This document shows, in pieces, positions 17,619 to 27,039 of a stretch of 64,000 bases of DNA. The first letter of the stretch is position 1. The number at the start of each line of letters is the position of its first letter. Location of the stretch: the NCBI RefSeq assembly GCF_036488675.1, contig NZ_CP133152.1:806001-870000 (forward strand). The letters run 5' to 3'. Both the position numbers and the translations under genes were made by a program. The notes under the pieces are model-generated. The model saw only the letters and a program-made list of their open reading frames with translations. It had not been told where the DNA came from and did not search any database. The DNA comes from Sinorhizobium chiapasense (lineage in GTDB: Bacteria > Pseudomonadota > Alphaproteobacteria > Rhizobiales > Rhizobiaceae).

Positions 17619-18293
17619 ATGCTGACTATACTTCGTGGGAAAAGCAACTCGCTGGCACTGGCCTTCATTTCCGGGTTCGCCGACGCACTCTTCTTCATTC
17701 ACTTAGGCGGACTTTTCGTCGGGCTGGTCACTGGCAATGTCGTGCTCCTCGGACTGGGTCTGGTTGGGCATGAGAAAGGTGGCTTGCGCGGTCTCCAGAT
17801 CATGTCGTTCCCCCTCTTCATGGTTGGCGCAGGATTGGCGGCGATCATGGTCGCCTGGATCAAGCCTCTTGAGCGCGCGACATTCTGGACGCTCATCATC
17901 GCCGCAGTCGCGTTCGCGACATCCGCCCTTCTGGCAATATTCGATGCCGGGCCGGTGTCCGCCTGTGCGCTTCTCGCCGTCACCGCGATGGGAATGCTGA
18001 CGGCGATCGAGCGTCTCGACCCGAGACTCGGCCCACCGTTTTCGCTCATGACTGGCAACATTGCCGGCCTCGCAGTCGCCGCTGTCCGTCGCGTCATTCG
18101 CTATACCGAGAAGCCGGAGGAGTGGGGGCAGTCGCTGACGTCGATCATCCTGGTGCTCGGCTTTGTGCTGGGATGTGCCGCAGGCGCGGTTGCGCAAGTC
18201 ACCGTGGGCGTTGCGGGAATGCTCTTGCCCGCTCTCTTGTTGCTCCTCGTCGGCCTTTTCTATTCACCGCAAAACACGAAGAAGCCGGGCTGA
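17619..18293 (+). CDS. YoaK family (DUF1275) membrane protein
   Basis: A 224-residue polytopic inner-membrane protein. SGFADALFFIHLGGLFVGLVTGN at the start and the later PPFSLMTGNIAGLAVAAVRRV are the paired G-(x)n-TGN repeats of the DUF1275/YoaK family, giving about six membrane helices. Start ATG 17619 with AAGGGGAG upstream. The family function is unknown. A decayed second member is present at 20933-21326. The following LtrA gene begins 56 bp downstream and may be co-transcribed. Confidence 0.88.
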   Translation: MLTILRGKSNSLALAFISGFADALFFIHLGGLFVGLVTGNVVLLGLGLVGHEKGGLRGLQIMSFPLFMVGAGLAAIMVAWIKPLERATFWTLIIAAVAFATSALLAIFDAGPVSACALLAVTAMGMLTAIERLDPRLGPPFSLMTGNIAGLAVAAVRRVIRYTEKPEEWGQSLTSIILVLGFVLGCAAGAVAQVTVGVAGMLLPALLLLLVGLFYSPQNTKKPG

Positions 18294-18349
18294 ATGATGG
18301 CCACCGTCGTTTTACGCCGGCAAGCGCGATCTTTGAGAGGAGGCCTGCC

Positions 18350-19513
18350 TTGTCCGCGATAGCTGCCATCAGCCTGGCCCCGCGCGATCGCGACGAGGTC
18401 AACCGCAGCTCGACTTCGCTCGAACTGATGTTCGATCTTGCCACCGTCGTGGCAGTGGGCGCCGCCGCCCATGGACTGGCGCAGGACATTGAGGCCGGCG
18501 AATTCGGACCCGGCGTCATCCGGTTTGCCTGCAGCTTCTTTATGGCCTGGCTGGCCTGGGCGAACTACACATGGTTCGCCTCGGGCTACGACAACAAGTC
18601 GGCCGTCTTCCGTGTGTTGACGATGGTCATCATGTTCGGATCGCTTACGCTTGCCGGCGGGATCCGAAGCGGCCTTGGCGATCAACCCCATTGGCTCGTC
18701 CTCATCGGTTTCAGCATCATGCGCCTGGGCCTGATCGCCCTTTGGCTCGGCGCGGCGAATGGGGATCGGCAGGCCCGCCCGACGGCCCTGCGATACGCGG
18801 CCGGAATCGGCGCCATGCAGGTCTACTGGAACACCCTGATCATCACCGTTTCCCCTGAAGAGCCGCTCTACTTTCCGCTCTTTGCGCTCGGCGCCGCCGG
18901 CGAGCTGGCCGTACCGCTACTGGCCGAGCGCGGGACCGCCAACTGGCATCATGGTCACATCATCGATCGCCACAACTCTTTCAACATCATCGTCCTTGGC
19001 GAGTGTTTTACCGCCATCGCCTTGATCATCGTGGATCCGACGACGCCGGAACTCAGGCATTTCTGGTGGGCGACCCTGTGTTCGATCATCGCGTTTTCGA
19101 TGTGGGGGCTATATTTCGACCGCCACGAACAGCTGCTCAGCCGCAATGCTCGCACCGTTCTGAGCTGGGCCTACGGACACTGTCTGCTATTTGCGGCTGG
19201 AGCGGCGACGGCCGCCGGTTTTCTGGTGTTTCTCAGCGTTGCCCGCAACGCGACCGTTTCGCAACAGCTTGCCGCTCTCGCCTTCTGCATACCGATCGCG
19301 ATGTACCTTATTGCCCTTTGGCTCGTTCGCGACCGGGCGTCCAAACACGGCTCGATGCACTGGCTTCTCCTGGTGGTGGCGGCGCTCGTGCTCGCAAGCA
19401 GCATGTTTGCCTCCCACGCTTTGGAATTGAACGCAGCTTTGCTGGCGGTCGCCGTAACGATACGCCGCCGACTATATCCGGCAAGCCCGCGTGAGGGCGG
19501 CGAACGCGTCTGA
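18350..19513 (+). CDS. Low temperature requirement protein A (LtrA) family membrane protein
   Basis: A 387-residue multi-pass protein. The N-terminal STSLELMFDLATVVAVGAAAH matches the LtrA opening (E-LFFDL-FV) and the central HIIDRHNSFNIIVLGECFTA segment is the family's hallmark H-x-x-ER-GLF-IIVLGE. About ten membrane helices. I chose TTG 18350 because GAGAGGAGG precedes it by 8 nt and earlier frame sequence overlaps the YoaK gene. LtrA was named from a Listeria cold-growth mutant; the molecular activity is unknown. Confidence 0.88.
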   Translation: MSAIAAISLAPRDRDEVNRSSTSLELMFDLATVVAVGAAAHGLAQDIEAGEFGPGVIRFACSFFMAWLAWANYTWFASGYDNKSAVFRVLTMVIMFGSLTLAGGIRSGLGDQPHWLVLIGFSIMRLGLIALWLGAANGDRQARPTALRYAAGIGAMQVYWNTLIITVSPEEPLYFPLFALGAAGELAVPLLAERGTANWHHGHIIDRHNSFNIIVLGECFTAIALIIVDPTTPELRHFWWATLCSIIAFSMWGLYFDRHEQLLSRNARTVLSWAYGHCLLFAAGAATAAGFLVFLSVARNATVSQQLAALAFCIPIAMYLIALWLVRDRASKHGSMHWLLLVVAALVLASSMFASHALELNAALLAVAVTIRRRLYPASPREGGERV

Positions 19514-19545
19514 AAATCGGGGATCAGCAAGTTAGGTTGGAGATA

Positions 19546-20820
19546 ATGATGGGGGATCAGAGGGCGATGTCGTTGTCAGCGACCATTTTTGAGCGCAATC
19601 CGGGATTTCGATCCGCAATCATGCCGCTCCTTTTGGCATCCGGTCTGCTGACGGCATGTGTCGCCGGTCCCGAGCGTGTCTCCGTTCCGGCAGAACAGGC
19701 CTCTGCCGTGCAAATCGAGCAGGTGGACCTTGCGCGTTTTTGGGGAGACGAGGTCACGCCCAGTTTGCGCTCGCTCATTGCACAACAGTACACACAGACG
19801 CGGACCGCAGTTCGATCAGGGCGTCGCCCATCCACCGCCGTCAATCATGTCGACTTTCTCGCCATATCGGGCGGGGGCGCCGACGGTGCGTTTGCCGCAG
19901 GATACCTGACGGGCTGGACCGAGAGAGGCAATCGACCGCAATTCGAGGTCGTGACTGGGGTAAGCACCGGCGCTCTGGCCGCCCCCTTTGCTTTTCTTGG
20001 TCCGGATCATGACAACGAATTACGCGAAGTTTTCACGCAGTATGGTGACCGCGATATCTATCGAAATCTCGGCCTGATTGGTGTGATGGGCCGTGGTCTC
20101 TATGACATTGGGCCGTTGCGGCAATTGATCGGCCGATATCTCACCGAGAAAATGGTTGAAGAAATCGCGGCGCAATACCGCGTTGGCCGCCGTCTGCTGA
20201 TCCAAACCACCAACATTGACGCCCAGCGCCCCGTCGTTTGGGACCTGTCCGCGATCGCCGCAAGCGCACGCACCGATCGTCGAGAACACATGATCGACAT
20301 CCTGTTGGCGTCCGCGGCCATACCTGCGGTATTCCCACCGGTTCGGATCGATGTGAGGCTCGACGGTCAAGCCAGGCAAGAATTGCATGTCGATGGCGGG
20401 ACAGTGGCGCAGGTCTTCTTCGCCCCTCCCAATATCGAGCTCTCGGGATATGAGAAGCACTACCTTGGTCATGCCCGCTCGCGAACGCTTTATCTGCTCC
20501 GCAACGGGCGATTGACGCCCGAATACGCCGAGACCGAAGAAACGGCGCTCGGGATCGCCCGCCGTTCGATCGAAACGTTGATCAAGTATCAGGCGATTTC
20601 CGATCTCATGCGATTGCAGCTTCAGACGACGGCCGCCCGCGGTCAGCTTTACTACGCATCGATCCCGGATCAGTTCACACTGCGCCCGAAATCCGAGTTC
20701 GATCGTAGCTACATGCAAAAGCTTTTTGCCGCCGGTCACGAGGAGGGCCGTCTTGCGCGGTGGCGCAAGCAGCCTCCGCTTACGCCGGTGCAGGCGGCCG
20801 AGCGACGCAAGCCTGACTGA
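19546..20820 (+). CDS. Patatin-like phospholipase lipoprotein
   Basis: About 424 residues. The N-terminus has a lipobox-like LLASGLLTAC after a hydrophobic stretch, so the protein is probably lipid-anchored. The patatin domain shows FLAISGGGADGAFAAG (oxyanion loop), GVSTGALAAP (GxSxG nucleophile Ser) and LHVDGGTVAQ (DGG with the Asp of the dyad). It should hydrolyse acyl esters at the envelope. ATG 19546 is preceded by GGTTGGAG; ATG 19549 is equally possible. It follows LtrA after 32 bp and may share its transcript. Confidence 0.9.
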   Translation: MMGDQRAMSLSATIFERNPGFRSAIMPLLLASGLLTACVAGPERVSVPAEQASAVQIEQVDLARFWGDEVTPSLRSLIAQQYTQTRTAVRSGRRPSTAVNHVDFLAISGGGADGAFAAGYLTGWTERGNRPQFEVVTGVSTGALAAPFAFLGPDHDNELREVFTQYGDRDIYRNLGLIGVMGRGLYDIGPLRQLIGRYLTEKMVEEIAAQYRVGRRLLIQTTNIDAQRPVVWDLSAIAASARTDRREHMIDILLASAAIPAVFPPVRIDVRLDGQARQELHVDGGTVAQVFFAPPNIELSGYEKHYLGHARSRTLYLLRNGRLTPEYAETEETALGIARRSIETLIKYQAISDLMRLQLQTTAARGQLYYASIPDQFTLRPKSEFDRSYMQKLFAAGHEEGRLARWRKQPPLTPVQAAERRKPD

Positions 20821-20932
20821 TGTTCGGCGCTATCGCCGTCGTCAGCCTGGATCACGGGTAAAGCGCTCCAGCCTGCAGCGCTGACCGCAGCTCAGCCGAC
20901 ATTCCAAGCTTCTGGCTCTTCCGGTTTTTTGC

Positions 20933-21326
20933 ATGGTGGTCTTCGTGTTGCGTCTCGTCTGTCTGAAGCTTCAAAGCCTGAACCGCTCACCGATCCGGCC
21001 GATGCTGGTCGTGAAGCTGATCCTGTTTACCGGAGTTGCAGCCTACGCTCTCTATCATGGCCCGTTTCGCGCTGTAGAAGGCGCCATAACGCTGGCCGTC
21101 GGCATGGCTCTGGGTTTCGGCGATGGCCATTCAGAACGGCCTTCACCGGGCGCATCTGTCGAAGGCGCCTCCTTCGACGCTGATGACCGGCACGACTACT
21201 CAAATCATGCTCGATCTCGCGGATGTGCGGGCCGATCCGAAAGCCGACGAAGTGGCTGCGGCCAAAACGCGGGTTACGAAGATGGCAGCAGCCGTCGCCC
21301 TGTTTGCCAGCACGGCCGGCGCCTAA
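20933..21326 (+). pseudogene. Decayed YoaK (DUF1275) paralogue
   Basis: From about 20990 the frame reads PMLVVKLILFTGVAAYAL and AITLAVGMALGFG, then one frame change near 21120 gives MAIQNGLHRAHLSKAPPS and TLMTGTTTQIMLDLAD, the G-MA-QN-(x)n-TGTTTQ signature of DUF1275 proteins. It stops at 21326 after TKMAAAVALFASTAGA. Both ends and the second half of the family are missing, so it is a remnant, presumably of a paralogue of the gene at 17619. Confidence 0.7.
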
Positions 21327-21388
21327 GCGAACTAACGTCAGAGGACTCAGATTGATTACATCCCACTTGAACAAAAGGAAATTATTCG

Positions 21389-21787
21389 ATGGACATCGGT
21401 AGTGAAGCCAGTGGACTGGCAAGCCTAATCGCCCCGGTCTTGAAGCCGATTTCGACCGGCCTCGAATTCTTCGGCGTCGGCGTCATCCTGGTCGGCGTGG
21501 TGATCGCAACGATCGGCTACGTCAGTGACTGCACCGGCGCAAGGCGGGACGCCTATGACCGGTATCGTGCCAACCTCGGCCGGGGGATATTGCTCGGCCT
21601 GGAGATCCTGATTGGTGCCGACATCATTGCTACGATCATCGCTCCCCTGACCTGGGAAAGTGTTGGGCTGCTCGGGTTGATCGTCCTCATCCGGACGTTC
21701 CTGAGCTTCTCGCTCGAGGCCGAGATCGATGGTCAGTGGCCGTGGTCGAGGAATGCGCGGCGCGGTGCCAGCCAAGGCGACCGATAG
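21389..21787 (+). CDS. DUF1622 membrane protein
   Basis: 132 residues with two to three membrane helices. The segment LGLEILIGADIIATIIAP and LIVLIRTFLSFSLEAEIDG is typical of the DUF1622 family (E-L-ADII-T, then VLIRT-LSFSLE-E). ATG 21389 has AAAGGAAATTATTCG upstream. No known function. It follows the YoaK remnant and closes the envelope gene block. Confidence 0.85.
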   Translation: MDIGSEASGLASLIAPVLKPISTGLEFFGVGVILVGVVIATIGYVSDCTGARRDAYDRYRANLGRGILLGLEILIGADIIATIIAPLTWESVGLLGLIVLIRTFLSFSLEAEIDGQWPWSRNARRGASQGDR

Positions 21788-21824
21788 CCGACTTTCCAGC
21801 ATCTGGCACCTCATCCGCCACTCC

Positions 21825-22333
21825 TCAGACGACTGCCTGCGTCTCGCAATTCTCTGACGTTTCCAGGAGTCTTGACTGCCGCACTAAATTCCTGAAATGA
21901 GTGACAAGCGGACGGAGAGCGACCTTGTGCCATGCTACCCATAGGGATGTCCGATAGGTGAACCACGGCAAATCGAGCAGCACTACTCCTTCGGGTACCT
22001 GATGACGCAAACTGTGCTGGACAACCGTAACACCCACTCCGGCGGCTACTAGCCCCAAGGCAGCTAGCGGTTCTGGCGCCTCCGCGATCACGTCGGGAGC
22101 GAAGCCTGCCCGACCGCAGGCTTTAGAAAACTCAAGGTGATTGAACGCATCGTCCCTATGGATGTTGCCGACCCATCCTTGCGTCGCAAGATCGGCCGGC
22201 GCCAGCTGTCGTGCCTTTGCTAAATAGTGATTTTTGGGAACGGCAAGCACCATCGGGTCATCGAGAATCTTTTCCGCGGCGAGGTCATCGGCATTCTCTG
22301 GCAGTGCCTAGCAGATCAGGCCCACGTCCAGGA
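21825..22333 (-). pseudogene. C-terminal part of a LysR regulator, 5'-truncated
   Basis: The intact frame runs 22253 to 21825 and reads as the LysR effector domain: VLAVPKNHYLAKARQLAPAD, LGLVAAGVGVTVVQHSL and a typical end. In the same frame upstream the translation continues as ALPENADDLAAEKILDDP, then a TAG, then FLDVGLIC, so an in-frame stop interrupts it near 22308. The DNA-binding half is missing: at about 22333 the sequence changes to an aldo/keto reductase gene on the other strand. Confidence 0.8.
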
Positions 22334-23161
22334 AAGGAATTGGTCAAGCACAAGCGCGATGACTACGTGTTGAGCACGAAAGTCGGCCGTATCATCCTTG
22401 ACGAGATTGAAACGGGACAACGCGAATTCGGAGAAAAGGGCGGTCTTTTCGAATTCGGCCTGCCAAACAAGATCATTTACGACTACTCGGCCGATGGAAC
22501 AAAACGTTCGATAGACGATAGCTTGAAACGCATGGGCGTCGACCGGTTCGACTTTGTCTGGATCCACGACATTGCGCAGGATTTCCACGGTGACGAGTGG
22601 CTTTCACAATTCGAGATTGCGCGTAAAGGAGCCATGCGAACACTCGACCAACTTCGTGACGAAGGCGTTATCAAAGGCTGGGGTCTAGGCGTAAATCGGG
22701 TTGAACCGGTCGAACTTACGCTCGGTCTTTCCAATGTTCGACCTGATGGTATGCTCCTGGCCGGAAGGTATTCACTCCTCGACCACGAGTCGGCCTTGCA
22801 GCGGCTGATGCCGTTGGCGGAGGAGAAGGGCGTCGGCATCGTCGTTGGCGGCCCCTATAGCTCGGGGATCCTGGCCGGCGGCATTCACTTCGAATATGCC
22901 GAATACTCGCCAGCGATCATTGCAAAGGTCGATAGGATTAAGGCCCTTGCCGATCAATATTCTATGCCTATCAAGGCCGCGGCTCTTCAGTTCGCCTTGG
23001 CGCATCCGGCAGCGGTTGCCGCTATTCCAGGTGCGAGCAAGCAGCAACGCATCAGAGAAGACCTCGATGCCATCAATACAGAAGTTCCAGATGATTTCTG
23101 GCGCGATCTCCGCAAGTCGGGATCGGTTGCCGCAAATGCACCACTTCCGATTGACCGGTGA
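22334..23161 (+). pseudogene. Aldo/keto reductase lacking its N-terminus
   Basis: The recognisable protein starts at GKELVKHKRDDYVLSTKVGR and continues through DYSADGTKRSIDDSLKRMG, FDFVWIHDI and AAIPGASKQQRIRED to the stop at 23161. About 60 residues, including the catalytic Asp and Tyr of the AKR tetrad, are missing; Lys (STKVGR) and His (VWIHD) remain. The frame stays open back to 22211, but that part is antisense to the LysR gene. The pattern matches the D-threo-aldose/fucose dehydrogenase subgroup. A deletion fused it to the LysR gene. Confidence 0.82.
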
Positions 23162-23173
23162 AGGAGGCCAAAA

Positions 23174-23596
23174 TTGGCGAGCGCTCATGCAAGTATCGAT
23201 CTCATCGCTACTGCAGACGAAGTCTGGCAGTTGATAGGCGGATTCGGGTCTCTTCCCGACTGGCTGCCGTATATCCCGAAGTCTGAGTTGAGTGACGGCG
23301 GTCGGATCAGAAGCCTTACCAACCCCGAGGGAGCGACAATCGTTGAACGTCTCCTTTCGTTCGACCATGCCGCTCGGAGCTACAGCTATTCGATTTTGAC
23401 AGCCGGGTTTCCCGTTACCACCTACGTGTCGACGCTGCGTGTTGTCGAAGGTCCTTCCGGAAAAGGTGCGCGAGTGGAATGGTCGGGCCAGTTTACGCCA
23501 GATGGGGTCAGTGATGAGCAGGCCTCGGAGTCGTTCCGAGGAATCTACGAAGAGGGTTTGCGCGCACTTGCATCTCACCTGACGAAACAATGCTGA
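23174..23596 (+). CDS. SRPBCC (START-like) domain protein
   Basis: 140 residues. HASIDLIATADEVWQLIGGFG then SLPDWLPYIPKSELSDGG is the N-terminal strand-helix of the SRPBCC/polyketide cyclase fold, and the C-terminal SFRGIYEEGLRALASHL is its long helix. TTG 23174 is the start, with GAAGGAGG upstream. It lies 12 bp after the truncated aldo/keto reductase, so once formed an operon with it. Proteins of this kind bind hydrophobic ligands or act as cyclases; the ligand is unknown. Confidence 0.85.
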   Translation: MASAHASIDLIATADEVWQLIGGFGSLPDWLPYIPKSELSDGGRIRSLTNPEGATIVERLLSFDHAARSYSYSILTAGFPVTTYVSTLRVVEGPSGKGARVEWSGQFTPDGVSDEQASESFRGIYEEGLRALASHLTKQC

Positions 23597-23653
23597 CCGC
23601 CTGATGTGGCCATCTACGAAGTGGATATAGGTGTGCGAGTCCCGCAGCACCGT

Positions 23654-23683
23654 AAACGCCCGAAGGCACTTCTTCGGGCGTTT
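23654..23683 (+). terminator. Rho-independent terminator
   Basis: AAACGCCCGAAG pairs with CTTCGGGCGTTT around a 6-nt loop, with a T-run continuing after it. It ends the SRPBCC transcript. Confidence 0.85.
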
Positions 23684-23697
23684 TTGTTTGCGCTGAG

Positions 23698-23745
23698 CAA
23701 ATGTGCGGAATTATGTAGCAAATGCCACCAATGTCCGCTGGCAGC
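23698..23745. repeat. Left arm of a long imperfect inverted repeat flanking the ParD gene
   Basis: Pairs with 24161-24219. A 20-nt core (23710-23729) is perfectly complementary to 24188-24207, and the outer parts match with few mismatches and one 10-nt gap, ending in a shared CGCTGGCAGC. The arms enclose the antitoxin gene and its promoter. Confidence 0.75.
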
Positions 23746-23761
23746 CCTTAGTGGTCATCGG

Positions 23762-24025
23762 TTAGACAGACCACCGCTTCCGCTCAATCATTGCGTCGAT
23801 GCGGCTTTCCATTTCTGTCGTGGAAATCATCGGGTCTTTCAAGCGACGCTGGAGTAATTCGCGAAGCGCTTCCGTTTCGACGGTCTCAGCTTCCGTCTTT
23901 TGGCGGAGGAGTTCCAAGCCCTGCTGAAGAACGGAACTTAGGCTGGAGTACCTGCCGCTCTTCACCAGCGAACGGGCAAACGCGTCCTGCTGGTTGGTCA
24001 GCGAGATCGACGATTTGACACTCAT
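23762..24025 (-). CDS. ParD-type antitoxin, orphan
   Basis: An 87-residue ribbon-helix-helix protein: VKSSISLTNQQDAFARSLVK then SGRYSSLSSVLQQGLELLR is the RHH DNA-binding part of ParD/CopG antitoxins, followed by a helical C-terminal region that would bind a ParE toxin. No toxin gene is present: 23.60-23.76 kb downstream holds only a terminator and a repeat arm. It is enclosed by long inverted repeats. It could be an orphan antitoxin or a free regulator. Confidence 0.82.
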   Translation of the reverse strand: MSVKSSISLTNQQDAFARSLVKSGRYSSLSSVLQQGLELLRQKTEAETVETEALRELLQRRLKDPMISTTEMESRIDAMIERKRWSV

Positions 24026-24160
24026 CGGTTTATCTCCACCGAACCGAGTTTGCTACTCGGACTGTCGGATACCATAAGCAGGCAAGCTAATCAGCTAGTT
24101 TACGACGACTGCTCCTGGCGCATTTGCGGACGACGACCGCTGGCTGCACTCAGGTCCAAA

Positions 24161-24219
24161 GCTGCCAGCGTTGCAGCGCGTCCGGTTGGTGGCATTTGCT
24201 ACATAATCCCGCAAATGTG
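24161..24219. repeat. Right arm of the inverted repeat flanking the ParD gene
   Basis: Complement of 23698-23745, with a 10-nt insertion relative to it. It lies 135 bp upstream of the ParD start and 86 bp beyond the end of the VOC gene. Confidence 0.75.
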
Positions 24220-24304
24220 TTTAATGCAGTTCACAGGTAGCAACACCGCGCTGGTTCGAAAGCGCGGCGTTTCATCTCGGTTTCATTTAGCCTTTCCTGA
24301 AACG

Positions 24305-25237
24305 TTACGCGGCAAGGGGCTCGAGATTGGCCTGTATCTGATCGCGGAAGGCCTCATATCGGATTGGCAGCTTGAGCGCTTCTCCGAGGTGCGCCGTGTC
24401 CTCGTCACGGTTGAAGCCGGGTTCGTTCGTGGCAACCTCGAACAGCACACCACCCGGCGTGCGGAAATAGATCGCCCAGAAATAATCTCGGTCGATAACC
24501 GGCGTCACCTGATACCCGGTGTCCATCAATGCCTTGCGGACTTCCAGTTGCTTTTCGCGGTTGTCAACGGCGAAGGCGATATGATGCACGGAGCCAGCAC
24601 CCTGCCGCGCAAACGACGTATTCGGGAGCGACGCGAGGTCGATCGTGTCTGCGCCGTTGCCACCGGGGATGATGAACCGGGTGACATCACCTTCGACTTC
24701 GGCGCGCTGATAGCCCATGAAACCCAACAGTTCTTTTGTGGCACCGGTATCATGCAGGCTAAAGCGCGCGCCGGCGAAGCCTCGGATCGCCGCGTCATTG
24801 GGAATACCGTCCGCGAGCCACGGCGCACGTTTGTCGTCGGCAGTTTCTATCAGGGCAAGACTGTCACCGTCGGGTCCCATGAAGCGAAGCCGATTGGCGC
24901 CGAAGACCTTGTCTGTTTCGAGCCCATCGACGCCCTGTGCTGAAAAGCGATCGCTCCAGAACTTGAGAGAGCCCTCCGGCACGGAGAACTGCGTTTCGCC
25001 GACTTCGCCGACGCCAGGACGGCCAAGCATCATATGCGGGAATGGGAAATAGGTCATGACCGTGCCGGCCGAGCCATTCTCGTCACCATAATACAGATGA
25101 TAGACGCTCGGATCGTCGAAGTTGACGGTCTGCTTGACGCGACGAAGGCCCAGCGTCTCGGTGAAGAAGCGGTTGTTCTGCCTTGCATCCGACGCCATGG
25201 AGGTAACGTGGTGCAGTCCCTTGATATCCTTGATCAT
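24305..25237 (-). CDS. Ring-cleaving-dioxygenase-like VOC protein
   Basis: 310 residues with two tandem glyoxalase/VOC modules. MIKDIKGLHHVTSMASDARQ carries the first metal His, GSVHHIAFAVDN near 215 the second, and PGGVLFEVATNEPGF near 270 the Glu, the pattern of PcpA/LinE-like Fe(II) hydroquinone dioxygenases and of the MhqO family involved in quinone resistance. Start ATG 25237 with GAGAGG upstream. Divergent from the LysR gene at 25358, which probably regulates it. The likely substrate class is (hydro)quinones; exact substrate unknown. Confidence 0.92.
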   Translation of the reverse strand: MIKDIKGLHHVTSMASDARQNNRFFTETLGLRRVKQTVNFDDPSVYHLYYGDENGSAGTVMTYFPFPHMMLGRPGVGEVGETQFSVPEGSLKFWSDRFSAQGVDGLETDKVFGANRLRFMGPDGDSLALIETADDKRAPWLADGIPNDAAIRGFAGARFSLHDTGATKELLGFMGYQRAEVEGDVTRFIIPGGNGADTIDLASLPNTSFARQGAGSVHHIAFAVDNREKQLEVRKALMDTGYQVTPVIDRDYFWAIYFRTPGGVLFEVATNEPGFNRDEDTAHLGEALKLPIRYEAFRDQIQANLEPLAA

Positions 25238-25357
25238 GTCGGTGCCTCTCTGTCTCGGCGTTGACGTTTCTGTATGGAGAGAGGTTTAGGCTGATTGATA
25301 ATTCAGAGGAATTGCAATATTTGTTTCGATTGAATTGCTCTTTTCGAAACAATCGAG

Positions 25358-26257
25358 ATGAACGACTACAAAGCCCTCCGAACCTTCCTGTTGGCTGCCG
25401 AGAAACGAAACTTCGCCCAGGTCGCCCGCGAACTCGACATGACGCCGGCCGCAGTGACCCGCGCCATCGCCGCGCTGGAGGCCGAACTCGGCGTACAACT
25501 CTTCGTGCGCACCACAAGGCAGGTTTCGCTGACAACCGACGGAGCGATTTTCGCCGCGCAGATCCAGCCGGCGGTCAAGACACTCGAAGATGCCCGGCGT
25601 GACGTGATGAACGCCCACAAGGCGGATCAGGGGCGGCTCAGGATCAGCGCGCCGACCTGGTTCGGCAAGGCGGTACTGCCGCCGATTCTTTCCGGCTTCC
25701 GGGAGCTCTATCCGAAGATGAGCTTCGAGATCTCGCTATCCGACGGCCTCGTGAACATCGTCGATGACGACTACGATCTGGCGATCCGCATCTCGTCCCA
25801 GCCATCGGACAAGTTCACCATCTGGCGCAAGATCCGCGTGGTACCGCGCATCCTGGTGGCCGCACCGGGCAGCCGGTTCGTCGACATGCAGCATCCGAAC
25901 GAACTGACGCCCGATGACTGCCTTGCCTATAGCGGCGAGAGCCGGCGGGAAAACTGGGTTCTTTCAGACGGCGGTTCTAGCATGACGATCTCGGCGGGCC
26001 GCGCCTTCAGCGCCAACAACGGGGAGGTCTTGGCGGACATGGCGGCCGATGGCGCAGGCGTCGCGATGCTGCCCAACTTCCACATCTCCGAACATCTGGA
26101 GACCGGACGCCTCGTGCATGTCTTCAAAGGTTGGGCGCCGCCGGATCTGTGGCTGACGCTCTATTATCCACCCTATCAGGCATTGCCACCCCGCATAGGC
26201 TCATTCTCGAAATTCTTCGAAGAGCAGGTGGCGGCGCAGATGGTGATGCTCGACTGA
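25358..26257 (+). CDS. LysR-family transcriptional regulator
   Basis: 299 residues. HTH: DYKALRTFLLAAEKRNFAQV then ELDMTPAAVTRAIAALEAEL and FVRTTRQVSLTTDG. Effector domain with DYDLAIRISSQPSDKF. It is 120 bp from and divergent to the ring-cleaving-type VOC gene, so probable regulator of it. The intergenic DNA is AT-rich, with GATTGATAATTC and GATTGAATTG elements. Effector probably a quinone or phenol, by context only. Confidence 0.92.
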   Translation: MNDYKALRTFLLAAEKRNFAQVARELDMTPAAVTRAIAALEAELGVQLFVRTTRQVSLTTDGAIFAAQIQPAVKTLEDARRDVMNAHKADQGRLRISAPTWFGKAVLPPILSGFRELYPKMSFEISLSDGLVNIVDDDYDLAIRISSQPSDKFTIWRKIRVVPRILVAAPGSRFVDMQHPNELTPDDCLAYSGESRRENWVLSDGGSSMTISAGRAFSANNGEVLADMAADGAGVAMLPNFHISEHLETGRLVHVFKGWAPPDLWLTLYYPPYQALPPRIGSFSKFFEEQVAAQMVMLD

Positions 26258-26284
26258 GGCAACGCCGTCGCCAAGGCAAATGCG

Positions 26285-26965
26285 TCAAGCGCTGTGAACC
26301 CGGCTTATTTCTGAAGCGACGAGTGCCTGCAGCCGCCAAAGGTTGCGGTCTTGGATTTCTTCGGTCTGAAGATCGATGATCGTGTTGCGTAAATACTCGG
26401 CGCAGGATCCACCTTCACCGCAGGCATGCGCAATAAGTAATGCAGTCTGCTCGCCGGCAGTGGCTTCGTCAGCCCAAATCGTCTTGTGCTTGTCCAGAAC
26501 GTCAGGGCTCGACCGACACCAAGCGGAGTTCTGATGGACACCCACCGGACTATGTCCTTTACTTCCCGATACTTGATCCCGCGCGCAACAAGCGCCCTAA
26601 GATCCTCACGCCGCCGATCGGGCGATATCTGCAGCACGACGCCATCACAACGCCCACCACGTTCAAGTGCCATCATCAGTCCGGGTTGCGCGCTTTGTCG
26701 CTCGCCAGCGTTCGATCTTCAGGGAAAATGACCGATGCCATCCATAGGCGGTCGCGAGCTCGCGGCCTGCCGGTTCGAATACGGGGTTCCAGATCAGCGA
26801 GCCATAGGCGAACACCCCGATCGTATCGTCACCCGTTTCACGTTCGATCTGCTCGACGAGGCCATCCAGCTCCGTTTCCGATAGCGGCGTCCAGCCCGGC
26901 TCGAGGCCGTCATCGCGGACAGTTCTCAAGGTCAGAGCAACCAGCTTGGGCGTCAGCAGCATCAT
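26285..26965 (-). pseudogene. ChaC-like gamma-glutamylcyclotransferase, two frameshifts
   Basis: From ATG 26965 the first frame gives LTPKLVALTLRTVRDDGLEP, then FAYGSLIWNPVFEP (the YGSLIW substrate loop of the family) and HRSFSLKIERWRAT. The second frame, after about 26670, gives MALERGGRCDGVVLQISPD and YREVKDIVRWVSIRTPLG. The third, after about 26480, gives GGSCAEYLRNTIIDLQTEE to a stop at 26285. Two indels in one gene make it non-functional unless they are sequencing errors. The enzyme would cleave gamma-glutamyl peptides such as glutathione into 5-oxoproline. Confidence 0.82.
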
Positions 26966-27039
26966 GGTCTCATTCCGCGGGTGAACAGGCGTTGGAGTGC
27001 CAGGGCCCCCGATTTGCACCGGGGCCCTGGCATCTCGCG

